A stretch of 47,994 bases of DNA from Armatimonadota bacterium (GTDB lineage: Bacteria; Armatimonadota; Fimbriimonadia; Fimbriimonadales; ATM1): assembly GCA_022567555.1 (NCBI GenBank), contig JADFGT010000009.1, positions 1-47,994 on the forward strand, written 5' to 3'. The position numbers and the translations under genes are program-made. This document shows, piece by piece, positions 1 to 7,717 of this stretch (its first letter is position 1; each line of letters starts with the position of its first letter). The notes under the pieces were generated by a model. It was not told the origin of the DNA, made no database searches, and worked only from the letters and a program-made list of their open reading frames with translations.

Positions 1-20
1 GGGATAGGAGGTGTCCGATC

Positions 21-998
21 ATGAGGTGCTCAGCAGGCATCACCGCCGTGTTCGTGCTTGCGTCCGCCTTCGTCGGCGGGTGCAGGGGGGCCTCTGACAG
101 AACAATCAACCTGGGGCACGCCACGCTCGAAATGCGAGACCCCATTCAGGTGCAGCCCCCGGCCGCTGTTATGGCCTTCAGCCACGACGGGAGTCTCATG
201 GCTGTTCTCGCACCCGCGGAGGACGATTCATCCGACGCAACCGGAATGAAACTGGAGGTCCGCGAAGTGGACTCCGCGAACGTCGTTTTCTCCCGCGCGC
301 TCGACGAAGAGAGACCGTTCCTGCCGGTGCTGTTCGATCTCACCGGAAGCGTTCTCTACGGCACCAGGGGTCGGGAATTCGTCGTCCTGAATCTGGATAG
401 CGGAGAACTCACGACCGTTCGCCGTTTTGAGCCGGAATACGAACCCGCCATCATTCTCGGGCTGATCCCGGGAAACTACGACCACACGCTCGCCTTCATT
501 TTCACGGAAGATGAGGACGCGCATGTGTACGCGGTTACCGCGTCGGGCATGCTTATGGAACTCTCGATTGATCTCTCGGCCGAAGAGGACGGGATCTATT
601 TCGACATGTACGGCGACCTGTGGGTGCGCCATGTCGGTGCGTGGACCAAGTACGGCCGGGATGGAGAGGTGGCGCCGCAGACGCATAGGCCGCTATACCT
701 GGTGGAAGATCAGACTAAGGTTCGCGGTTCGATGGAGCTTGTGTCGGAAGAAACGACGCTGGTTTTCTCGGGTTCGGAGGCGTATGTTTCCGTCGTCTGG
801 CTCGTGCACCGTCGTGCCGTCCCGAACCCGGACGAAGAGGGAGAGGCGTACTGTGCGGCAGTGGTGGACGTCTGCCTGGACCTAACCGACTACGGTTTCG
901 TCCCCGGACGCAGCATGGTCTATCTTATCACTCAGTACGAAACGAAACTGGTTCCATTCGAGGAAGTACCCAAGGAGACCTCCGGCTCCGGGCAGTGA
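21..998 (+). CDS. Predicted lipoprotein of unknown function
   Basis: The 325-residue product has a short positive N-terminus, a hydrophobic stretch and a lipobox-like VGGC ending near residue 21, so it should be exported and lipid-anchored. A strong SD (TAGGAGGT at 5-12) sits 8 bases before the ATG. The mature part has repeated strand-like segments (for example FSHDGSLMAVLAP, then LFDLTGSVLYGTRG) that resemble blades of a beta-propeller, but I recognise no named family. It lies 82 bases upstream of the predicted selenoprotein gene on the same strand. That gap holds a dyad and a possible -10, so the two may be transcribed separately. The function is unknown. Confidence 0.75.
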   Translation: MRCSAGITAVFVLASAFVGGCRGASDRTINLGHATLEMRDPIQVQPPAAVMAFSHDGSLMAVLAPAEDDSSDATGMKLEVREVDSANVVFSRALDEERPFLPVLFDLTGSVLYGTRGREFVVLNLDSGELTTVRRFEPEYEPAIILGLIPGNYDHTLAFIFTEDEDAHVYAVTASGMLMELSIDLSAEEDGIYFDMYGDLWVRHVGAWTKYGRDGEVAPQTHRPLYLVEDQTKVRGSMELVSEETTLVFSGSEAYVSVVWLVHRRAVPNPDEEGEAYCAAVVDVCLDLTDYGFVPGRSMVYLITQYETKLVPFEEVPKETSGSGQ

Positions 999-1030
999 GA
1001 CGCTTGTGTGCGGTGCGACACAGGAATACG

Positions 1031-1052
1031 CACTATGGCGTAACATATAGTG
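1031..1052 (+). promoter_or_regulatory. Dyad overlapping a possible -10 before the selenoprotein gene
   Basis: CACTAT (1031-1036) and ATAGTG (1047-1052) form a 6-base inverted repeat separated by 10 bases. The right arm overlaps TATAGT (1046-1051), which resembles a -10 element. No convincing -35 is visible 17 bases upstream. The dyad could be an operator for a metal-responsive regulator, but this is inference from position and symmetry only. Confidence 0.3.
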
Positions 1053-1080
1053 AAACGACACCAGCATAAGGAGGCAAGTC

Positions 1081-1599
1081 GTGAAGAGAGTTTCAACCTT
1101 TGTAGCGCTGGCGGCCCTCGCCGCCATAGCATCCGCCCATGGAGTGCACGCTCAAAAGATCACAAGGCCCCAGCCCGTAACGCTCGCCGTCTCCGGGATG
1201 ACGTGAGGGGGGTGAGCGGAGGCAGTGCGGTCGGGCATCGCACAGGTGAAAGGAACGGAACAGGTATCTGTTGACTTCGGCACGGGCCGGGCGACGCTCA
1301 AGTACTCCATAAACAGCAGACCCCTCGAAGACCTCATCAAGGGGGTCAAGGATGCCGGGTCACGCTTCGACGCCACGCTTCTGCTCCAGTCGGAGAAAGC
1401 GGACGTGTCGCCGGCGGCTTGGAAAGAGGCGCGGAAGGCCATCGTCTCCCTGAAAGGAGTGAAGAGTGTCTCCGAGCCTGATAACAAAGGCGTCATCGCC
1501 ATCACCCTCACATTGAAGGGGAAGACCACGCTTGAGGGGGTCTTGAAGGCGGCCAAGGGGGCCGGCGTATCCCTGCGCAACCCGAGACCGGCGAAGTAA
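1081..1599 (+). CDS. Exported MerP-like HMA protein with two in-frame UGA (Sec) codons, UxxU
   Basis: Read from the GTG at 1081 (SD AAGGAGG at 1068-1074, spacing 6), the frame gives a signal peptide (residues 1-24, ending GVHA). It then reaches the HMA signature G-M-T-X-G-G-X, where both X positions are TGA (1204-1206 and 1213-1215, codons 42 and 45). These are exactly the two Cys of the GMTCxxC metal-binding motif. The frame continues without another stop into AEAVRSGIAQVKG, SVDFGTGRATLKY and the rest of a normal HMA fold. A second HMA-like repeat without CxxC follows (about residues 100-168), ending at the stop at 1599. Translation would give 172 residues with two selenocysteines and no Cys anywhere. 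HMA proteins bind soft metals (Cu, Hg, Zn, Cd) through this pair, and periplasmic MerP is the nearest known analogue. A diselenide/diselenolate pair should bind soft metals tightly. TGA serves as an ordinary stop elsewhere in the window (998, 6491, 15083), so general UGA reassignment does not explain it. A pseudogene with two Cys-to-stop changes is possible but unlikely. Confidence 0.85.
1225..1243 (+). promoter_or_regulatory. Candidate bacterial SECIS hairpin serving both UGA codons
   Basis: GTGCGGT (1225-1231) pairs with ATCGCAC (1237-1243) to give a 7-bp stem with one G-U pair. The 5-base apical loop is CGGGC (1232-1236), with G at loop position 2. The loop begins 16 bases after the second UGA and 25 bases after the first. 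Both distances lie within the spacing generally described for bacterial SECIS elements (roughly 16-37 bases), which also call for a G in the first two loop positions. The element lies inside the coding sequence, as expected in bacteria. It was folded by eye only. Confidence 0.6.
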
Positions 1600-1876
1600 A
1601 ACTGCATCGTCAGCCACGTCGCCCTCCCGGGGCGGCGGGGCTGTCTTTCGGCAGGCTTGGCAGCAAGTGGGCGAACCTGCCGATGGCACTGGGCGCACCG
1701 GACAGCCCGCCGCATGCACATGCGAGGCGGGTTGTGGGGGTAATCTCCTCGAAACGAATTCGACCTGCTATCGAGCGTCCGTTTGGTCTGGTGTCGTCAG
1801 CACGAAGAACGGTCCGGAATCAGGTCCGTTCGCGAGTGAAAACAGGGCGCACGCCCGGACAATCGGAGATCAGAGA
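1600..1876 (+). other. 277-base intergenic region with a strong hairpin
   Basis: No gene is supported here. A hairpin at 1704-1733 has an 8-bp outer stem (AGCCCGCC/GGCGGGTT, one G-U), a 2-base bulge and a 4-bp inner stem with loop GCAC. It lacks a T-run, so it may be a leader structure or a weak terminator after the selenoprotein gene. Three tandem heptamers begin at 1862. I looked for a tRNA, including tRNA-Sec with a UCA anticodon, and found none. Confidence 0.45.
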
Positions 1877-1882
1877 TTGGAG
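1862..1882 (+). repeat. Three tandem heptamers (ATYRGAG)
   Basis: ATCGGAG, ATCAGAG and ATTGGAG follow each other without a gap. The tract supplies the SD-like GGAG (1865-1868) and contains the TTG at 1877 proposed as the start of the RRM gene. It belongs to the group of heptanucleotide tracts also seen at 6490, 12388 and 17330. Confidence 0.55.
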
Positions 1883-2116
1883 ACCAAGAGTCTATTCGTG
1901 GGGAATATCCCTTACTCAACGACAGAGAAGGACCTGTTCGACTTCTTCGCGGAGTTTGAACCGAAGAGTGTGCGGATCGTAGAGGGCCGCGGCTTCGGGT
2001 TCGTGGACGTCCCGGGGGAGAATCTGGAGACGGCCATCGAGGCGAAAGACGGGCAGGAACTGGCCGGCCGGCGCATCGTAGTGAACGAGGCCCGTCCGCG
2101 CGAGAGTCGGACCTGA
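1877..2116 (+). CDS. Small RRM RNA-binding protein
   Basis: The 79-residue product is essentially one RNA recognition motif. RNP2 is SLFVGNIPY near the N-terminus and RNP1 is GRGFGFVDV in the middle, followed by the usual A-I-xA-KDGQELAGRRIVVNEARPR end. It should bind single-stranded RNA in the cytoplasm, like the small bacterial Rbp proteins often linked to cold or stress responses. I chose the TTG at 1877 because the RRM begins just after it and GGAG lies 8 bases upstream. The open frame extends to 1667, but the extra residues show no conserved feature. It is a single gene with a long leader. Confidence 0.85.
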   Translation: METKSLFVGNIPYSTTEKDLFDFFAEFEPKSVRIVEGRGFGFVDVPGENLETAIEAKDGQELAGRRIVVNEARPRESRT

Positions 2117-2144
2117 GTTCAGCAGGGGGCAATAAGGAAAAGGT

Positions 2145-3521
2145 TTAGGCGGCTGCCTTCTTTTCCGGAGACCAAGCCACCACACAGTTGCGTCCCGCTG
2201 CCTTTGCTTGGTAAAGGGCATCATCGGCGCGCTGGATCAGTTCGGTCTGGCTGACCGTCGGGTCTAACATCGCCAGGCCGAAACTGGATGTGACCGTTCG
2301 GTATCCGGTATCCGCGCTTGCCACTTCTCTGCGCAGGCGCTCGACAGTCCTCACGGCGTCCTCATACGAGGCGGCCTCCAGGACCAAGCAGAACTCCTCC
2401 CCACCGTACCGGGCAACGATATCTCCCTTCCTTATGATTCGCTTCAGGGCTTGGCCCACGACACGGAGCACCTCGTCGCCCGCTGGGTGGCCGTACGTGT
2501 CGTTGAACTCTTTGAATCGGTCCACGTCCGCCATGACAAGCGCAAAGGGCCGGTCGCGGCGGGTCAGCCGCGCCCTCAGGTGGTCCTGAAGGGCCCTGTG
2601 ATTGGGCAGGTCGGTCAGACTGTCAGTGGTGGCGAGGGCCTTGAGCTTGGCGTTCGCTTGCTCGAGGTCGTTGTGCGCCGCTTCGAGGTCGCGTAGGGCG
2701 TGCTTTCGCTCGGATACATCCAGGCAGCCCATGATCGCGCCCGTGACCTCGCCGCCGAGGACTTGGACCGGCAGAACATTGCACTGGAGCCAGCGCGACG
2801 GCCCTTTCTCCGGGGTGTAGTGCCATTCGAAGCCCGTGATCTTCTCTCCGCGGATTGCACGAGAGATCAGTTCGCTGATCTTCTCTCGGTCGCGCTCCGG
2901 CACGAACGTTGTGTACATCGGCTGCAAGAGGACTTGCGTCGAGCGTATGCCGAATAGTCGTTGCGCCTCCTCGTTGAACTCGAATATGACACCGTCGGAG
3001 TCACAGGTGAAGCAAGCGGCGGGCAAGCCGCTGAACAGGTTGAAGAAGCGCTCGTTGGCCCTTTGCATGATCTCCTGGGCGTTCTTCAACAGCCCGGCCT
3101 GTTCCTCGATGGCGCGGGTCTGGGTCTGGGCGGACTGATGGCTTGCCTGGAGTTCCCGGGTGCGCGTCGCGAGCCTCCCCTCAAGCTCCTCGCGGTACTC
3201 CTCCAGTTCACGCAAGTATCGTTTGACCGGCAGCACGATCAGCCGGTAGAGCGGATAGGCGGCGATGGCGGTGAGCAGCAGGGGCGACGCGCCCAGATGA
3301 TCAGTCGTGGACATCGTTGGAACGTAGATGAATAGAGCGTTGAGCAGCACGTCGGCCAGGTAAACGGTAACGAGAACCTTCACACCGAGGGTCAGGAAGA
3401 GCCTCAGGTCCCCCTGCCGCCAGGGCTGGTTTTCCTCCGAATCTCCGGCAGGGCGGCGGGCGCGTGCGCCCGGCACCGCAATGGAATCCGGCTTGGCATC
3501 AACCTGCTTGTACTCTGTCAT
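2145..3521 (-). CDS. Membrane PAS-GGDEF diguanylate cyclase
   Basis: The 458-residue protein has two hydrophobic segments near residues 45-65 and 80-95 and a linker with coiled-coil character to about 150. A PAS domain follows (about 155-280, with DSDGVIFEFNEEA and a closing GCLDVSERK), then another coiled coil and a GGDEF domain (about 300-450). The signature is GGEEF (373-377), an active form. An RxxD inhibitory site (RKGD, 364-367) sits five residues before it, so feedback inhibition by c-di-GMP is expected. It should make c-di-GMP from GTP in response to a signal sensed by the PAS domain. c-di-GMP commonly controls type IV pili, whose genes lie about 34 kb away, but a direct link is inference. 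An AGGA site precedes the ATG at 3521. Confidence 0.92.
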   Translation of the reverse strand: MTEYKQVDAKPDSIAVPGARARRPAGDSEENQPWRQGDLRLFLTLGVKVLVTVYLADVLLNALFIYVPTMSTTDHLGASPLLLTAIAAYPLYRLIVLPVKRYLRELEEYREELEGRLATRTRELQASHQSAQTQTRAIEEQAGLLKNAQEIMQRANERFFNLFSGLPAACFTCDSDGVIFEFNEEAQRLFGIRSTQVLLQPMYTTFVPERDREKISELISRAIRGEKITGFEWHYTPEKGPSRWLQCNVLPVQVLGGEVTGAIMGCLDVSERKHALRDLEAAHNDLEQANAKLKALATTDSLTDLPNHRALQDHLRARLTRRDRPFALVMADVDRFKEFNDTYGHPAGDEVLRVVGQALKRIIRKGDIVARYGGEEFCLVLEAASYEDAVRTVERLRREVASADTGYRTVTSSFGLAMLDPTVSQTELIQRADDALYQAKAAGRNCVVAWSPEKKAAA

Positions 3522-3539
3522 CGCATCCTGCCGATAGGA

Positions 3540-3595
3540 CTGGCCCGCAGTCGCCTATATGAATTCTGGCGGGCCGGCGTCGCGGGCTCCCCGCG
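3540..3595. promoter_or_regulatory. Divergent intergenic region with two inverted repeats
   Basis: The 245 bases between the GGDEF gene (- strand) and pdhA (+ strand) must hold both promoters. A 9-bp inverted repeat (3540-3548 with 3569-3577) brackets 20 bases containing TATATGAATTC. A second hairpin, CGCGGG-CTC-CCCGCG, lies at 3581-3595. Either could be an operator or an mRNA leader structure. I see no sigma-70 promoter I would defend and nothing else between 3596 and 3766. Confidence 0.3.
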
Positions 3596-3766
3596 AAAAG
3601 TACGGGGTCGAGGCGGCCCTCCGCTGACGCCGGGGCGCCGTGAGTTACTGGGGTCCGTTCAGCAGGTAGACTCCAGCGGGCGGCGAGGCCCGGCGTGGAA
3701 GCGGCGCAGGCCGGCGCAGTGGAGCGTAAGCAGATAACCCCATCGAAAGAGAAGAAGGAGCACGCA

Positions 3767-4819
3767 TTGGCGACGCGGTCCGGTAGCAAAAGAAGGCAGG
3801 AGGCGGCCCGGCGGAAGCCGGGCAATTCGCTAATGGAGCCTGCGGAGACCCTGCGGGACTATCATCGCCTGATGGTGCGTATACGAGTATTTGAAGGCCT
3901 GAGCATGCGGGCATTCCGGAGCGGCCTGGCCGGGGGATACCTGCACGTTTACAACGGCATGGAAGGCACGGCGGTCGGTTGGCTCAGTTGCGTGAGGGAG
4001 GGTGACCCGATTATCGCCGCTTATCGTGACCACGGGTATGCCCTGATTCTTGGAATGGACCCGGTAGACGTCATGGCCGAGATAATGGGGCGCGCGCGCG
4101 GCGTCAGCCGGGGCAAGGGGGGCTCCATGCACCTCTACAGTGCCGAGCACAGCTTTTACGGCGGGTGGGCTATCGTCGGAGGTCATACGGCGATGGGCGT
4201 GGGCCTCGCGTTCGCGACAAAGTACAGGGGCGGCGACGAGGTGACGCATCTTTTCTTCGGCGACGGTGCCGCGAATGCGGGCGTCCTGTACGAATCAATG
4301 AACATGGCATCTCTGTGGGACCTGCCTGTGGTCTTCATCCTGGAGAACAACGAGATCGCCATGGGAACACGCTTGGAGTATCACGCCGCCGATACGCACA
4401 TGCACAACCGCGCCGAAGGATTCAATATCGAACATGAGCGGATTGACGGCATGAACGTTCTGCATGTGCGCAAAGACGCTCTCCGCATCATTGATCACGT
4501 GCGCAAAACCCAGCGCCCATATTTTGTCGAGATAATGAGCTTCCGCTTCGAGGGGCACGGCGCGGCCGACCATGACCGCTCGCTATACAGATCGAAAGAG
4601 GAGGAGAAGGAGGCCGGTAAACGGGACCCGATCCTGCTTCTGGAACAGTACATGCTTGAGACTGGAGTCATGATCGAAGGCGACATAAAGGTCGTCTGGA
4701 AAGATGTGGAGCAGGAGATGGAGCGGGCGTATAAGGAGGCGGCGGACATGCCGAAGCCCGAGCCGCACGAAGTGTATGAGAACGTTTACACCGACATACT
4801 GCCGGAGGAGGGGCATTAG
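3767..4819 (+). CDS. pdhA: 2-oxoacid dehydrogenase E1 component, alpha subunit (pyruvate dehydrogenase type)
   Basis: The 350-residue protein matches E1 alpha of thiamine-diphosphate 2-oxoacid dehydrogenases. The TPP-binding motif runs from GDGAANAG to ENNEIAMGT, and the family's RGKGGSMHL and RFEGHGAADH segments are present. With the beta subunit it decarboxylates pyruvate (or acetoin or a branched-chain 2-oxoacid) and passes the acyl group to the E2 lipoyl domain. I chose the TTG at 3767 because AAGGAG (3755-3760) is 6 bases upstream. An earlier in-frame start at 3695 would add a charged tail outside the family's usual length. The beta subunit follows immediately. No E2 or E3 lies nearby, so substrate identity is uncertain. 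Confidence 0.9.
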   Translation: MATRSGSKRRQEAARRKPGNSLMEPAETLRDYHRLMVRIRVFEGLSMRAFRSGLAGGYLHVYNGMEGTAVGWLSCVREGDPIIAAYRDHGYALILGMDPVDVMAEIMGRARGVSRGKGGSMHLYSAEHSFYGGWAIVGGHTAMGVGLAFATKYRGGDEVTHLFFGDGAANAGVLYESMNMASLWDLPVVFILENNEIAMGTRLEYHAADTHMHNRAEGFNIEHERIDGMNVLHVRKDALRIIDHVRKTQRPYFVEIMSFRFEGHGAADHDRSLYRSKEEEKEAGKRDPILLLEQYMLETGVMIEGDIKVVWKDVEQEMERAYKEAADMPKPEPHEVYENVYTDILPEEGH

Positions 4820-4820
4820 G

Positions 4821-5852
4821 TTGACAATTACGTACCGCGACGCAATACGACAGGCGCTGATCGAAGAGATGGACCGGGATGAGAACGTATTCCTCATCGG
4901 CGAAGACATCGGCCGCTATCAGGGCACTTTCCGGGTCACTCAAAATCTGTATGAGAAATACGGCGCACGGCGCGTGGTGGACACGCCGATCACCGAGCCG
5001 GGCATCGTCGGCGTCGCGATGGGCGCCGCGCTGAGGGGTCTGCGGCCGGTCGTCGAGATGATGACGATGTCCTTTTCTATCCTGGCGATGGACCAGATCA
5101 TCAACCACGTTGCGAAGATGCATTATATGAGCGGCGGGCAATTTCACGTGCCGATGGTGATTCGTGGCCCGGGGGGGGCCGCGCACCAGCTGAGCGCGCA
5201 GCATAGCCACAGTATGGAAGGGTGGTTCGCGCATGTTCCGGGCCTGAAGGTAGTTGCGCCCAGCACGCCGGCCGACGCATACGGATTGCTGAAGACGGCT
5301 ATCCGCGACGACAGCCCGGTCATATTCACCGAGAATCCGAGTCTTTACGCGGTCAAGGGCGAAGTTCCTTCGGGCGTCGATTATGCGGACGCCACGCTTC
5401 CACCGGGCAGCGGCGACGAATCTGCTTCGAGTGATGATTTCACAGTGCCCTTCGGAAAGGCGGCGATTCGCAAAGAGGGAACCGACATATCGTTGATCGG
5501 CTATTCGCGGATGGCGCACGTTTGCATGGACGCGGCGGAAGAGCTGGAGAACGAGGGCGTGAGCGCTGAGGTCGTAGATGTGCGCTCATTGTCTCCTCTG
5601 GATTCCTCAACCATCTTCGCTTCAGTCAAGAAAACGAACCGCGCCGTTGTGATTTATGAGGACTGGCGGTTCGGCGGCTTCGGGGCTGAGATCGCCGCGA
5701 AGATTCAGGAGAACTGCTTCGATTTTCTGGACGCCCCGGTCGGCCGCGTCGGCGGCCTGAACGTGCCGATGCCCTACGCCCGCAACCTGGAACTCCTGTG
5801 CATCCCGAGCAAAGACGACCTGCTGGCGAAAGCGCGGGAAGTGCTGGGTTAG
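4821..5852 (+). CDS. pdhB: 2-oxoacid dehydrogenase E1 component, beta subunit
   Basis: The 343-residue protein carries E1 beta hallmarks: TYRDAIRQAL at the start, EDIGRYQGTFRVTQ, TPITEPGIVGVAMGAA, and a C-terminal transketolase-like domain (EVVDVRSLSPLD). It forms the alpha2beta2 E1 with the preceding subunit. The TTG at 4821 lies one base after the pdhA stop codon, with GGAGGAGG (4804-4811) upstream, so the two are translationally coupled. Pyruvate is the most likely substrate but an acetoin or branched-chain dehydrogenase is not excluded. Confidence 0.9.
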   Translation: MTITYRDAIRQALIEEMDRDENVFLIGEDIGRYQGTFRVTQNLYEKYGARRVVDTPITEPGIVGVAMGAALRGLRPVVEMMTMSFSILAMDQIINHVAKMHYMSGGQFHVPMVIRGPGGAAHQLSAQHSHSMEGWFAHVPGLKVVAPSTPADAYGLLKTAIRDDSPVIFTENPSLYAVKGEVPSGVDYADATLPPGSGDESASSDDFTVPFGKAAIRKEGTDISLIGYSRMAHVCMDAAEELENEGVSAEVVDVRSLSPLDSSTIFASVKKTNRAVVIYEDWRFGGFGAEIAAKIQENCFDFLDAPVGRVGGLNVPMPYARNLELLCIPSKDDLLAKAREVLG

Positions 5853-6107
5853 GGCAAGTCATAGTTTATGGAAAAACGGACCAAGCGTCTTCTTCTATCT
5901 CCCAACCAAGCCTCGGTAAGTAGACACAGTCCGGGTTGCGGATTACTCCAGGGTGATTCTACTCCTCCGTGCCTCACCATCGGCGGCATGAGATATGTGG
6001 CCGGGCGACGGGTGCTGCCATCGCGGGGTCGCGCCGTGGCTGCCCCGGCGGCGTATACAAGGATGGGCGCGCATCTGCCACAATATGTTATAGACGGAGT
6101 CAACGAA
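5853..6107 (+). other. 255-base region between pdhB and the HesB gene
   Basis: The reading frame of the HesB gene stays open through this stretch, but its translation is low-complexity and unrelated to the family, so I treat it as non-coding. TATGTTATAGA at about 6084-6094 could hold a -10 element shortly before the proposed TTG start. No RNA gene was recognised. Confidence 0.35.
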
Positions 6108-6491
6108 TTGTCGGACAGAAAGCAGACCGCAGAGAAACAGCCGACCGGCGAGTTCCCGGTAAAGGTAGCCGCCGGCGCGGTCGCGCGCATAAAGCGAATC
6201 ATCGAGAAGGAAGGGAAGACCGGGCACTTCCTGCGCCTCGGCGTGAAGGGCGGCGGGTGCTCCGGACTGGAGTACGTCTTGAAACTGGACACGCGCCGGG
6301 TGCCGAAGGACGAGACGACAGAAGTGGACGGCCTGGAGGTCGTGATTGACCCGAAGTCGGCGAAGTTCTTGAGGGGCTCGACGCTCGAGTATACGAAGGA
6401 GCTGATAGGCGGCGGGTTCAGGTTCGACAACCCGAACGCCGGACGCGGCTGCGGCTGCGGCGCGTCATTCACGCCGAAGGACGCGGGCTGA
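6108..6491 (+). CDS. HesB/IscA-type iron-sulfur carrier
   Basis: The 127-residue product has the A-type carrier fold with three conserved Cys: one in GGGCSGLEY and two in GRGCGCGASF near the C-terminus. These proteins accept and deliver Fe-S clusters in the cytoplasm. I chose the TTG at 6108 because GGAG (6096-6099) is 8 bases upstream and the length then fits the family; an ATG at 5868 would add 80 unmatched residues. It follows pdhA/pdhB on the same strand but with a 255-base gap, so an operon is uncertain. HesB-like selenoproteins exist in Sec-using bacteria, but here the first conserved position is an ordinary Cys codon. Confidence 0.88.
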   Translation: MSDRKQTAEKQPTGEFPVKVAAGAVARIKRIIEKEGKTGHFLRLGVKGGGCSGLEYVLKLDTRRVPKDETTEVDGLEVVIDPKSAKFLRGSTLEYTKELIGGGFRFDNPNAGRGCGCGASFTPKDAG

Positions 6492-6538
6492 CGACAGGCG
6501 GAGGGCGGCAGACGATAGGCGACCTGAACGCCTGACGA
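6490..6538 (+). repeat. Tandem heptamer tract
   Basis: Units GACGACA, GGCGGAG, GGCGGCA, GACGATA and GGCGACC run in 7-base phase from 6490 to 6524, with two more degenerate units to 6538. The tract starts at the HesB stop codon. It belongs to the same class as those at 1862, 12388 and 17330. Confidence 0.45.
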
Positions 6539-6553
6539 AGCGCCCCTCCCCCG

Positions 6554-6586
6554 CCCTCCCCCTTTCGCTACGCTAAACAGGGAGGG
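6554..6586. terminator. Inverted repeat between convergent genes
   Basis: CCCTCCC (6554-6560) pairs with GGGAGGG (6580-6586) around a 19-base loop that contains the stop codon of the minus-strand metalloprotease. An alternative left arm, CCCCTCCC, begins at 6542. It lies between the 3' ends of the HesB gene and that metalloprotease, so a bidirectional terminator or an interspersed palindromic repeat is plausible. There is no T-run. Confidence 0.35.
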
Positions 6587-7652
6587 GGTCCGGATTGCCC
6601 TTCCACTTCACAGCCGTCACGGTCGCGCCGCCCGGCCGGACCTTCACCCAGTCTCCCTTTCGTTCCAGTTCTTCCGCCCCCTCGAACTCCCATCGCCCCG
6701 GAAGCGGCAGCCACACCTCGCGCCCCCGAAGCCGCTCCGGAACTCGAACCTCCCACGTCTCACGCTCTTCGGTCGCCCGGAGAACGCCTCTCAGCGCGTC
6801 CATCGCTTTCACTCCGCCGGAGAGCAGGACCGCGCGGGGCATCGCGTCCGGAAACGCCTGAGCCGCCATCAGCATCACACCGAGGTACTCGTCCATCGCC
6901 TCCGGCCCCTTCGACTTGAGGAGTTTCAGGTCCGGCCCGTTCAGCCAGACCCGGTCGCTGAGCGGGAGGACGCGATCACGAACCCACGCGGCGACCGCAT
7001 CCGCTTCCGCTCCCATCGCGTCCTCCGGTTTCAAGGCTCCGCTGGCCAGTTCCTCGGCGAGCCACATCAGGAACAGCCGCTCGCCCAGAGACCCGTTCCC
7101 CCATTCTTCAGGAGCTTCGAACCCGCCTATGGCGGGCAGCACGGCGTGGCCGTACTCGTGCGCCACTTCGCGCGCCTTCTCCACCGGGCCGTCGAACGAA
7201 CTTAGGTGATAAATGTATATCGTGTTGTGCGACCGGGGCTGCCCGTCCGGTCCCGGACCGAAGAATATGCCCTGTTCGCCGCCGGCGTCTCCGCCCTCCG
7301 TGAGAAAGACCTCCACGAGGCGCCCGTAAGGCCGGGCGTGATCCAACCCCAACCGGCTGTCAACCAAACTCCAGAGGCGCAGCAGCGCCCTGTTGACAGA
7401 AACCGCGGCCGGAAGGCGCCGGCGGCTCTGGCAATAAACGCGGAAGCGGAGTTCGGCCTCTGCGCCGGCACGTCGCACAAACCCCGTGCTTAGGAACGGA
7501 TACTCCCAGCCGTATTTGGGGCAGACGCGCGGCGGGTCGAGCGCGGCCGGATGAGAAACCACTTCAAGTCCCGCCTCGCCCGGCGGCGTAGGGAGAACGA
7601 GACGAACGGGCGTCTGGACCAATAGAACAGCCGCCGCCAAGAGCCCAACCAT
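6573..7652 (-). CDS. Membrane-anchored HEYGH zinc metalloprotease-like protein
   Basis: From the ATG at 7652 the product is 359 residues. It begins with a hydrophobic segment (MVGLLAAAVLLVQTPV) that could be a signal peptide or anchor. The zinc-binding motif HEYGH follows roughly 165 residues in, and an E in GERLFLMW about 22 residues later could be the third ligand, as in gluzincins. I cannot assign a MEROPS family. A GTG at 7724 would add 24 residues and overlap the divergent atpZ-like start. At 7652 the purine-rich GGGGGAG lies directly against the start codon, so neither start has an ideal SD. Substrates are unknown. Confidence 0.7.
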   Translation of the reverse strand: MVGLLAAAVLLVQTPVRLVLPTPPGEAGLEVVSHPAALDPPRVCPKYGWEYPFLSTGFVRRAGAEAELRFRVYCQSRRRLPAAVSVNRALLRLWSLVDSRLGLDHARPYGRLVEVFLTEGGDAGGEQGIFFGPGPDGQPRSHNTIYIYHLSSFDGPVEKAREVAHEYGHAVLPAIGGFEAPEEWGNGSLGERLFLMWLAEELASGALKPEDAMGAEADAVAAWVRDRVLPLSDRVWLNGPDLKLLKSKGPEAMDEYLGVMLMAAQAFPDAMPRAVLLSGGVKAMDALRGVLRATEERETWEVRVPERLRGREVWLPLPGRWEFEGAEELERKGDWVKVRPGGATVTAVKWKGNPDPLPV

Positions 7653-7717
7653 CTCCCCCCATTCTGGGCCGCGCCGCCCCGCGAATGCACCGGGCGGCGC
7701 GGCGGTAGACTCGCTCT

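Noticed and set aside
1081-1206. A 41-residue peptide ending at the first UGA, with a separate gene starting at GTG 1225
   Set aside because: The peptide would stop in the middle of the HMA signature and the downstream piece would lack its signal peptide and metal site. A single recoded frame explains both parts.
1704-1733. Possible tRNA-Sec or other tRNA around the hairpin
   Set aside because: No acceptor stem, T-loop consensus or UCA anticodon can be arranged; only a simple hairpin is present.
6108-6491. HesB-like selenoprotein
   Set aside because: All three conserved positions use Cys codons; no in-frame UGA is present.
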